Source of the DNA: Megalonaias nervosa
Lineage: Eukaryota > Mollusca > Bivalvia > Unionida > Unionidae
NCBI GenBank assembly: GCA_016617855.1
Contig: JAECUM010000789.1
Coordinates: 62,001-126,000 of the forward strand
Direction of reading: 5' to 3'
DNA length: 64,000 nt
Shown: one piece after another, positions 53,791-64,000 of the stretch
How positions within the stretch are numbered: the first letter of the stretch is position 1
Layout of the letters: every line of letters starts with the position of its first letter
Notes under the pieces: generated by a model
Told to the model about the DNA's origin: nothing
Seen by the model: only the letters and a program-made list of their open reading frames with translations
The model's database searches: none
Program-made: the position numbers and the translations under genes

Positions 53791-56555
53791 ACAGAAAAGT
53801 AACTGTTTTTTATTGTCTAAAAATTGGATAAATTATTTTCTGCAAATCTCTCTGCCTGTATTTGTGCATCACTTATAAATGTCTCACCTTACTATAAGAT
53901 CTTTGGTAGAATAAGACCAGTTCTTGTGTTGTCCTAGTTTTGTGTCAATTTCAAAGGTTGGAAGGAAAAAAAGCAAGGTAATTATTGCCTGTATTCATGT
54001 GCCATCTGTAGAGAATATAATTTAGTACTGTACAAGTAGACATTTGACTATCAGAATGATAAGGAAAACAAGAAAAATTGTTGACATAATTATAAGTTTG
54101 GTTGATAAAACTGGTATTTGTGTGTGTCATATATTTAGAGGACATGGTATTCATTGAATTAATCCAGAAATTTCAGTAATCAAGTGTCCTACACTATTTT
54201 ATTTTGGAGGTGTGAGACAAGGTGGGTCAAAATTACTACTTTCTCTAAAGCGATCTTTAAAAATACAGATAATTATCAATAATTCAAGTAGCTTTCTGAA
54301 CGAAACAGCTCTTAAGATCTCTGCATGATTATTGCCATGAAAACTTCACTAGAGTATCCATATAGTGTGTCTTGAAAGACTAGGGGGTCAAATTACAGCT
54401 TGGAAGAACAGCAAGATGGGATTCAGCACTTTGTAGTTTGTAAATCATTGGATATGCAAACTTTTTCCATAAAATGCTAACAGAAGTAATGATTATCTCC
54501 TTAGAGCAATGACCTCTCATTTTACATTTCAAGAAGGTGCTGTTTATATTGCATTGTTATATATTTTACTGCCTTTCAACAGCAATTTCCTCAACAGTCA
54601 AAAGAATTCCATTCTACAGTTGGCTGTTTAATAGACGGTAGCAGTACAGTGGCCTATTATTACTAAATAATAGCTTTACTATAAGCTGCATAGGTCAGTA
54701 CAAATTTTATATGTGATATCATTAAGGTTAAATGTGAAACATAACTATGGGTGTCAAAATTTAAAAGATTTCATATTTTGATCAGGAAAACCAGAATATG
54801 TAACAGGAGATCAAATGTTAATGAAAGAGACTCCTGGCAAATGCAGACATATCAAATGGGTGAGTGAACATTTTTAAATTGATGTTTGATACCAATAAGT
54901 TATAATTTAAATAACACACAATACATAGGTTCAGTATAAACTTTATTGTAAATATAAATAATCTTTGGCATAATGGGGGCAAATCCTGTCACAGCACACT
55001 GCACTAGCTGAGCTCTGAATTTTTTTTCTATAGGAATACCTCAGTAAGAGAGACTTGGGGGAGTTACTAGGGTTGTGAAGAGTGTCTGACACCTGTATGT
55101 GGAGCCTCAAGTGCTGATATAAGGTATATAGTGACACTGAAAACTTGGCAATGGCCCAGCATGGCAATTTTTTACTATAGGAATACCTCAGGAAGAGAGA
55201 CTTGGGAGTTTGAAGGGTTGTGAAGAATGTCCAACACCTGTATGTGGAGCTGCAAGGGGCTGATACGAGGTATATAGGGACACTGATAACCGAAACTTGA
55301 TAAGTCTTATCCTGAGGATTGCCATGATAATAACATTAGCCGATTTGACAAAGGCCCCCCAGAACAGAGCTGGAATGGTACGCTATGCAAGAAATGTCCC
55401 AAATAAACAACATGGTGAAAGGTGGGGAGGCGGGTGGTTCTTTCCGCAAATAATGTTAAAGATTAAATGCAGCATCTGCACTGAAAGGAATGCATCTGTA
55501 CAGGCGTATCAGTTGCTATATGAATGATGCCCTAACTGATGCAATGTTTGATCACATGCTCCAACTCTGTCATCTGATTGATTCAATATGACAATGTATC
55601 TAAATTTAGTTACTAGTTTATTAACATATATTGGCTGCAATGACATCATGTCTGGGCAGAGAAACCATAGTAGACAAAGAGGGGCCCAGCAAGGGATGCA
55701 CTGTGTATTACTTAAACTACATTTAATCAATTAAATCATAATGAAAAGAAACTCAATGAGCAAAGTTACATGTTGGTCATAACAAGTGTAGTGATTATTC
55801 ATCTTCAGAACTTAATATAGGCCTTTTATGATGAAGGATTGTAAAGAGAGGCTGCAATATTTGAGTGTTGGCTAGATAAGCAGATTTACACAGAATATAA
55901 AACAAGACTGCAGTAAATTACTTAAGGTTTATCGGAAAATTATATGTAAATAAGCATATTCAAGTGTTAACTTCTGCATTCCAATATTAAATACTCTATT
56001 TCTTATTTCCATACAAGGGAATATTTTACTTGTACATGCACTTCATCATTATTATTACAGTAAATAATTGTCGTAACAAAAATCATCTTAAAATTATTAC
56101 TACCCAATTTGTAACATGACACACAATTTATTAAGGATGCTTTGCTTTTGTAAAATAAATGGTCACTTCTCAGCTCAATATGATATGATTACTACATGAT
56201 CATTATATCAGGATGCATCAATATGTAAACAAGTGTATAGCACTTGGAACTCTGTCATATTAGGCATTATTAAAGTTACTTGATTGTGAAATGTCTTCTA
56301 TTAATTAATGAAAAGAAAAATTTGTATCCAATTTTAATAATTGCAATAATATTCCTGTCAAAGAAATTGATAAAGTCAGCAATGGATATTAGAGACCTGC
56401 AATATATCAGCTATGCAGATTTTCTTTTGTGGATTTGATATCAATAACTGGACATGGTTCACTCAACTTGTGACCTTTTCCCTACTAATGGCACTGACTC
56501 TTGAGCTATGGTCTGGACTAGTGTATGATAACATGTGAAGGAGTTTAATATTGAT
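53791..56555. other. Host intergenic DNA
   Basis: No supported gene. A direct repeat of about 120 bp (GAATACCTCAG, AGAGACTTGGG, GTGTCTGACACCTGTATGTGGAGC) occurs twice at 55030-55140 and 55180-55285. Confidence 0.4.
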
Positions 56556-56559
56556 AACC

Positions 56560-57760
56560 TAGTTACAGAAACAGACCAATTACTTACACTACCCCTTTGG
56601 CTGATCTTGACGGAAGTGGGTATGACTGAATGTAAGGAATGTCATGTCAAGATAACATGCTACAGTTCCATTAGAATAGCTTCACTGGTTCTGACTTATA
56701 CCTGTATGTGGATAGAGGCCAATGATGTATATTTTTTTCTTGCTGTGACCTTGACTTTGAGGCAAGAGTTACAGCTATGGTATGTGGCATACTGTCTAGT
56801 CATGATACATAATTGGTCAAAGTTTCATTATTTCTTCTGTGGTCCTAGCATATTCATTGAATAAATAAACAAGTTGCATGACTCTGACCCTGAGGCATAG
56901 GGCATGGTTATCATACAAGTACTAGTCATGAAAATATCTTCAGCATTTCAAAATTTATTCTCTGGACAATGTTCCATATCACATTATTACATTTTGCATC
57001 ATTATTGTGACATTGACAATGAAGCAGGAGACACTGCTCTGCCACACAACACACCATATAGTCATGATCTCTTGAGTTATATGAAAATTATACTTGGAAT
57101 ATAAGTCTGAAAATTACATTTTACCTAGCTGTGAGCTTAACTTTGAGGCTGGGGGTCACTTTAGTATAAAACACAACATCAAGTCAAGGTGTACACTTTG
57201 GCAAAATTTTATTAAAATATCTTTACTGAGTCAAGAATCATAGTACAGACAAGAATACAAGTCTGAAAATTACATTTTCCCTTGGTGCAACCTTGACCTT
57301 GAGGAAGTTGTATGGTGATGGTATGTATCACACCATCTGTATGTAATATATAGATGGCTTAAGTTTTATTAAACTATCTCAAGTGATTCAAAAGATATAC
57401 TCTGAACAAAGATACCTGTTACCTAATTAAATTTTCCCTTGCCCATATGCTTGACATTAACAAGGAAGCATGGGGCATGGCTATAGTTTGTGACAAAGTC
57501 TAGTCCTTATATACATTTGGGCAAAGCTTCATTAAAGTATCTTAAATAGTTAAGTTGTTCTCCAGACAAGGCTATAAAATAAAATTTTACTTGCCATGAC
57601 CTTGACCTTAAGACAGTGAGCCTGGCTATGGTACTTAATGCACCATCTAGTCATGATACATAGTTGGGCCACGTTTCATGAAAATCTTTCCAACCATTAC
57701 AAAGATAAGGGTTGGGCAGGAAAATGTTAACAGATGGATAGACAACACCATAATATGCTC
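56560..57760. repeat. Degenerate tandem repeat, unit about 150-170 bp
   Basis: Repeated diverged units carry TTGACCTTGAGGCA-like and CATCTAGTCATGATACATA followed by GGTCAAAGTTTCATTAAA, then a CTCTGGACAA/CTGAAAATTACATTTT part. Six or so units are visible by eye. The open frame at 56535-56864 lies wholly within this repeat and is not considered a gene. Confidence 0.65.
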
Positions 57761-57877
57761 AACTTCAAACAGGTGTATAATAATTTCCTCACCATCATAT
57801 TTTTCTTTGTGTATTTTATAAGAGAATTCTATGACCATGAACCTATACAGATTTGAAAAGTTTTTAAAAGACTCGTT

Positions 57878-58760
57878 TTTGGCTCACAAAAGCTGGATGT
57901 TATTTAACATGTTTCATAAATTTAATATTAAATCTTTACCCATCAAAGATTCTGCTTATTACATATTTTTTTATATGAATGGAAATAGTTTAGAGAGAAA
58001 GAACAATAAATAAATTGTTCATTCTGACTCAGATATTGCACCTTTCCTTGGTGCTATTAAAAAATAGACCCAGGTGCAGTTCCATAACCATTAACATTGA
58101 AAGGTAGATTTTCTTTACAATTAAAAATTAAAGAGAAACTGTCCTTCCAAAAAAGTAGAACATTTATCCAAGCACTGCATAGTTATGTGGTAAATTTGTG
58201 ATGCAATTCCAACTCAAAATAAAATTTGTTTACATATTCTGTAGTCTACTGTTCCAAATCAAACACTGCAAATATCCGGTCACAAATACATTACAGTAAA
58301 TATGGGATTTTCTGCATCCAGTAAACTTTCTTTCACATGAATACTGCAACAATGTAATGTTTAGTTGTGAAAGTGACACTTTAGATTACATAAACATGGA
58401 TCGTCTATTGCACTCAAATGGGTACTACATCAAACAATAACATAACCCGCACTGGACATTGCGTTGAAAAATTATTTTGGCTGTGTAAAATGTTCTGTTT
58501 ATACAGAAGGATGCTTGTTCTTTTACATAATTTGTAAGAAAAGTATAATCTACTTTTAAATGTTGATACTAGTTCACTTTGTTTGTGACTATTTTTTATA
58601 CACAACAAATGAAAGGTGCAGCATCTGTCAGAATGAACAAATTATTCATTCTTCTATCTAAATAATTTCCACTGAAATAAAAACTATGTGATAAAAAGAA
58701 TCTCAAATGGGTAATGATTTAATATTAAATTTATTAAACTCTTTGAACAATGTCCAGCTT
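57878..58760. mobile_element. Long foldback (MITE-like) element with arms of about 160 bp
   Basis: The left arm (57878-58047) and right arm (about 58600-58760) are imperfect reverse complements. They share AAAGCTGGA, AATTTAATATTAAATC, TACCCAT, TTGTTCATTCTGAC and GCACCTTTC blocks. The interior carries no coding sequence. A third, extra arm follows at 58765-58830. Confidence 0.7.
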
Positions 58761-58764
58761 TTCC

Positions 58765-58830
58765 AAGGCTTGGTGAGCAAAAGCTGGACATTATTCAACT
58801 CATTTCATAAATTCAATATTAAATCATTAC
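58765..58830. repeat. Extra foldback arm forming a 125 bp near-palindrome with 58700-58760
   Basis: 58701-58762 and 58778-58840 are close reverse complements (AGCTGGACATT, TTCAATATTAAATCATTACCCATTTGAGA), separated by about 18 bp. Confidence 0.65.
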
Positions 58831-58840
58831 CCATTTGAGA

Positions 58841-61800
58841 TCTTCTATGTATCAACTACAGTATTCAACTACCTGGTATGGTATGTACAATATTACACGA
58901 CACCTAAACTTTATACCCAGATATGCAAGACTTTGTTTCCACAGGCAGAACAATATTTGATTATCATATGAAAATTCCACAAGAAAGAAAATATATCACA
59001 GAATACCTGCAGTAGGAATGAAGCAGTGTTCTTGTCAATGAACTTTTTCAAAGGCGCAATATTAATTTAATTAAAAAATGCAAAATCTTTCGTGAAAACT
59101 AGAGCTATAATAACATGACGTGCATGTGAAGACACATTATGACACGCACTAATATTTGGCTCTGGTTGCAAATACAGGTCATTGTGCCACTGCTTTGATA
59201 AATTTAGCCTTTCCTCATTTGCCTATTTTAGCTTCAATGTGGAAAAGGGTAGCATGGAACTCTGCAAAGCCATTCTGGCTTGACCCTTTCATTGAATATC
59301 CTCATTTCACAACAGTACATATGATTCATTCTATTAATTTCACCCTACTTACACAGGCGAGATATATATGATCATCAGCTCATTTCTATTGGAATGAAGT
59401 TTACTTCACTGATCAAAAAAAAAGAAGAGAAAATGCATGTATTTTCAACAAACTGAGTATTCTCTTGGGCCGTAATATCTTTGTGCACACTTGATGTTCT
59501 ATCTTACTATTTCCTCTTTATTTCATCTCACTCTGTCTGATTACATACAACTTTTTAAAGTTTAAAACCGGTGATTCTGAAGAAGAAAAAAAAACAACAA
59601 CAAAAATAAAAGCATCAACCAATTTGAACTACAGGTCTATTTCACACTTGGGGTTGGAATGGCAAAAGTTTAAAAAAATAAAGGTATGGTGACCTGCATA
59701 AATGTGTTATCCATGTGAAGAACCAAATTTCAAATGCCATCAATGAGGGCTGTTCCATTGAAACATACATGGGACACAGGGAAGGCACTTTTACAGTGGG
59801 GTAGTCATCCATAGATGCAGTTTAGAATTGTTTCTTGTCATTTTAATATGATCTCTGTGAAATCAAAGTACCCTGGCATGTATTTTGAAAAACTGCCTTC
59901 CCTGGGTACCATGTATATGTATGTTTAAATGGAATAGCCCTGATGAAATCTACAGCATGTATGAAAAATTATATTCCTGGTAATGTTGTGTGCGTAGAAG
60001 ACAGTCAAGGAAATATCTCATGAGATTTGTAGTAGGATACTCAAAAAACCCCATTAATTATAAATTTCATGTAGGAGTCCAGAAGAATTTACAAGGGTTA
60101 AAAACTGTCACAAAGATTTGCATATGGTTCAAAACTGATGTGTCATTGAAAAACTGACAAAAACCACACTGAGGAGGTTAAATTTGTTCATTTATAACCA
60201 ATTTCTCATGAGTTCTCTATTGATAAATTATGCACAATTCCTACTGAGTATGTTATATACTGGTCCAATACAGGTTAGACTCAATGGGTATGGGGACTCT
60301 ACTGAATGTCAAGTTGAATTCTAGTAGTTTCTAAGTTTCACACTGATTTTATTGCAAATGCAACTCTTGTAGATTTTCAATAACTTTTTGGGTCAATAGT
60401 TTTGCCAAACTATAGGATGGCACAGATTTTGCATGTCATTACATATTTGACTGGACATCTTAACTTTTGATTGATAGTAAAGTAAACTTTCAAGCAAGAC
60501 TTTGCAACAATAAGGTCCCATTTGTATGTTTGCAGATTAGACAGCACTTGTCTCTGCAAGTGTATTTACTTAAATTTGTGGTCCTGTCTCTAATGCATAT
60601 AAAAGCTTGAAAAAACTGGCCTTAATTGGTAAACTTCATTCTATATTGGTTGCACTGACTGAAATGCATTCCCATTGACTCGGATATTGGTATGATGTGG
60701 TTCTCATATTGGAAAAAAAATGAAAATCCCAAAGAAAACCAACAACTTTTGATGGGCAACCACACACCCATGTACATGCCAAAAGTACAACTGAGCTCAG
60801 GACTACACAGGAGAAAAGCAAACGTGATTCTTCTGTGTTATCCAGGCTCCTAATTACCCCTAATCTGGTAGTATGCATGCTTGTGTACAGAAATATGTGA
60901 CTGAAATAAGACTTAGAAACAATACTGGAGATAAAACTGAACAAATGAACATTTTAAGCAAAATTTCTACACTGATTAGCAATTTGGATATTTTAAAAAA
61001 ATTCTGAGTGTCACATATAAATAGGAAATTGATAAGATATTTTTATAAGAATTTACATTTTTTCATACATGAAGTGGGCTTATAAATGTTCGTAGCAAAA
61101 GACTTCCTCTTAAATATAATGTATTAAAAACAACACAATAATTTGATGATGGAAACAATCACCTGACAACAGTTATATACAATAATACAAGCAAAAATAT
61201 TAAAAATATCAAACAATATGTATCAACAAACATTAAAATGGCATTTCTTTTTCATTATATGTAAAAAGAATACATCAACTTCAGTTTGGGAGTAACTTCT
61301 GAAATAACTCTAATAAAATTCATTTTATGATCAGTATATGATCTGCATTTAATAGACATAAAAATTCATTTTAAATACTAATATGTCCTATTAACCACTC
61401 ATCACATTGATTCTAATAAGAAATGTGTACATAAATGTGCATATATATGTTGTCATGAGTAGCAGTAATAATTTAGCCTATTATATCATTATACTCCTGT
61501 CCTGTGTTTGTTAATTACACAACCAGAACTGTCAATCAGAAACCAAATGTCCTTTTTCAGAGTGTCTGTGACCATGACCTCTTAATCCCATAAGTAACTG
61601 ATAAAGGCTGCTGAAACAAGTCAAACTTATCACACAAATTTCTTCTTCCTTTTAAATCCATAAGCAATAGGTTTGGTCCTAAACCATTCAATATGTCTGT
61701 TGAAAGAGAATAGTGTGCAAAACAGTTTATAATGTAGAGACCATTATTTCCATCAATGGGTTACTATGAGCTCTACCTCAGCTTTTAAACTCAAAATCTA

Positions 61801-62765
61801 TGTCTTTCATCATTGCCATAAAAAGCAAGACATCCATAAATTTAAGGTTACATTAGGTAGTTTTATTAAAGGTATTTTTAGTAACTATTTCGCTTGTCTT
61901 TCTCATAATGACTATGACATTTGACCTTTGACTTCAAAATCCACTGAGTGTTTTTTTTTCTTGCTGCAAGCACAAGTAATCTTGGAAGTTGTGTGAGCAT
62001 ATCTTAACTGGAAATGAAACTCTTTTGCAGAAACAACATTGAGTTAGTGTGACTTTAATCTTTGATTATTTCCAACCAAAATCAGTAGGTGTTTTCTTAA
62101 AGTGCATGCCAGCCACAAAATCTGGTCATGGTACGAGGTCTAAAACTATAGTTAATTTGCAAAAACTTTTGAAAATAACAATGTGTTTGTAAAATACATA
62201 TGCCTTACTGCACATATGTGGACCAAATTTTAATAATTTTATAAATGTTTTAATACTGCTATAGTTGCATGAAAAATCCTTGCAGATCACCTATATATGT
62301 ATATCTGAAATAAATATACTGTAATAGCCTGAAAATCTGATCAAATCATATAAATACAAATATGTTAATTTCATGAATCTATCTTAGGTGGTTTTAGTTA
62401 ATCACACATGAAAGTTTTCATAAAAAGTACAAGTTCCAAAAGGTACATTTATTTTTTTATTTTTAAAGGAAAAATTGTCATGGGCCTCAAAATTTGAATT
62501 AGGTTATATAAATATGAATACAAATATGCTTAATGAGTTTCATTTGTTTACCTCAAGTGCTTTTTTTTTTTAATACTTAAACTAGCTAAATAGGGTTTTG
62601 TTTTAAAGAGTCCAATTTCACATGTGTAAAATAAGCTGACAAATTGCTATGGCCTGAAAATCTACTTTATAAGAAACTAATATGCCTGTACAATTTCATT
62701 TTCTCACCTAAGTGAATTTACTCAAATAGGCTGACCAGTCTTTTGTGCTAACTAGGTTTTTGTTT
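58841..62765. other. Host intergenic DNA
   Basis: No supported gene. Sequence at 61560-62120 contains diverged GACCATGACCT/TTTGACCTTTGACTTCAAAATCCA motifs of repeat origin like those at 56560-57760. Confidence 0.4.
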
Positions 62766-62769
62766 AAAA

Positions 62770-64000
62770 AGTTATTTGTAAAACTTTTTTCTGGTAAAAT
62801 ATGTTTCTTCAATAATACTTACCCAATCATGATACCTTTGAACTAGTACTACCTCACAAATCCCATCCTCCGAGACTAAAACCTTTTAGCTATAAAGCTA
62901 CAAGTTATCTCCCTACCTAGGCAGCAGTTAGAATGATCTCCCCCTGATACAGGGATTGGTGCCAAATCATGGGAATACTTTAGTGGATGGCACACTCTCT
63001 ATATGGATGTAACTGAGGAGGTTGGTAGGGCATATGTGTGTTATGATCGGGTAAGAATTATTGAAGAAACATATTTTATGATAAAAAATTGGTGTCTGCC
63101 TTTATAATACCTTAGAAGAATAGGTAAAAGGTGGAGGAAGATACCTAACATTACACCAAACAGATCATCTCTGGTCCCTTAAAGTATGAGCCAGCTGACT
63201 GGAGAATAGACTCCATGTGGTGGGTTGTGACTTTGATGGGGGAAAATTTTCCTTCTTCCAAATCCAGTGAAAGTTGTGTGGTTGCATCCTTATGAAGCTG
63301 TTGATCGACCTGGGAGGGTAAACTGTTTTATCATGGCTGTAGGGCCCATCAGACTGAGATGAGCCTTGTCGGATGAAATATCTCTGAGATAAAAACTGAA
63401 GTGAACTCATATCTTCATTCCATGGTATGGATGATGACAGAGAACAGTTTTGCTCAAATGCCATGTTTGTGGCAACTGCATTAACTTCATGAGCCGAGAT
63501 GTAAAGCAGATTCATTTGGTCATAGTTATTTGTTAATTTGCAAAATGAATAACCCACTTTATTCAGGACAAAAGTGTCTCTGTTGATATATTGTTCTTTC
63601 CCTCTGTGAGGGGTAAAAAAAGGCATAATCTACCTCAATGCAAATGCCTGGTCCTTCTTAAGTACCACTTCAGAGCTCACTGGGTCAAGTAGTTGACCTT
63701 CAGATTAAGTTTTCACAACTGACAGGAATTTCATTACAGAAGTCTGATTCCCCATGAATGGGAGCAATAAAAGCAGGGGCCATCATGAGCTGTAGTGTCC
63801 CATCCTGTCTTATCGTGCAATGAGGAAGCAGGTCTTATATGAGTGGTGAAACAAATAGGCTCTTAAGAGTGGTTCAAAAGGTGTCTTGTTCAGCCAGATT
63901 AATACCCATGATAGACGATTCCAATTTGGGCAATGAGCCAATATCTTTGGACATGTGTAATCAAAACTGGATAGAAAATCAGATAGGTCTTTGTTTTGTC
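62770..64000 (-). mobile_element. Second DIRS-like copy, 3' end, runs out of the window
   Basis: On the minus strand, 63626-63165 encodes the C-terminal end of a tyrosine recombinase (SAHEVNAVATNMAF, then FLSQRYF), and 63990-63640 matches the preceding recombinase segment of the copy at 13680-13990. The terminal repeat at 62770-63125 (TACCCAATCATGATACCTT) matches 8290-8480 and, reversed, 14590-14640. Confidence 0.78.
63165..63626 (-). pseudogene. DIRS-like tyrosine recombinase, C-terminal part
   Basis: A 153-codon frame with the HEVNAVATNMAFEQNC block (position of the catalytic His-x-x-Arg box, here degenerate) and a Tyr-containing QRYFIRQ tail. Counterpart of 14210-14410. It is a fragment with no start and a shifted N-terminal part. 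Confidence 0.65.

Noticed and set aside
56535..56864. 109-codon open frame as a host gene
   Set aside because: It lies inside a degenerate tandem repeat and has no recognisable domain.
59156..59371. Short open frame as a host exon
   Set aside because: No domain, splice context or codon pattern supports it.

Overview
This is AT-rich animal (metazoan) DNA, most likely from a marine invertebrate; I cannot name the species. The evidence is a mix of eukaryotic repeats: DIRS-type tyrosine-recombinase retroelements, an RTE-like LINE ending in a trinucleotide tail, tRNA-derived SINEs, foldback elements, minisatellites, and large Polinton/Maverick-type virus-like transposons. I find no convincing host protein-coding gene.

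Layout: 1-4214 is the right-hand part of a decayed Polinton-like element (copy C), ending in a 248 bp terminal repeat. 4215-20567 is host DNA with a foldback element, a minisatellite, a degraded DIRS-like retroelement with inverted ends (about 8280-14700) and two SINEs. 20573-51929 is a Polinton-like element (copy A, about 16 kb on its own) whose packaging-ATPase gene was split by a second, inverted Polinton-like element (copy B, 36224-51508, 15.3 kb). Both have 243-249 bp terminal inverted repeats and exact 5 bp target duplications: AGGGG around A and GTAGA around B. 51935-64000 is host DNA with a LINE fragment, degenerate repeats, a long foldback element and the 3' end of a second DIRS-like copy.

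The Polinton gene set, in A order: a Pro/Gln-rich protein, a basic pVI-like protein, the double-jelly-roll major capsid protein, a pX-like small protein, an adenain-type cysteine protease, a fibre-like protein with phage-tail-type repeats, a two-membrane-segment protein and a penton-like minor capsid protein, all on one strand. Then come a small convergent unknown gene, a 1.7 kb noncoding region with hairpin repeats and a tRNA-like sequence, an HNH endonuclease, a zinc-ribbon protein, a very long gene joining family B DNA polymerase, SF1 helicase and HNH domains, then integrase, a DUF5679-like/phospholipase A2 protein and the packaging ATPase. Capsid, protease and ATPase imply virion formation; polymerase and integrase imply self-replication and insertion; PLA2, pVI-like and fibre proteins suggest cell entry functions.

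Both copies are decayed, each by different frameshifts, stops and deletions, so they are old or non-autonomous copies. The features most worth a second look are: the nested insertion with 5 bp (not 6 bp) duplications; the terminal repeats, each bounded by facing copies of the terminal motif that co-vary between copies A and C; the polymerase-helicase-HNH fusion; the penton protein whose centre has diverged strongly between otherwise near-identical copies; and a stop codon shared by A and B in the pX-like gene.
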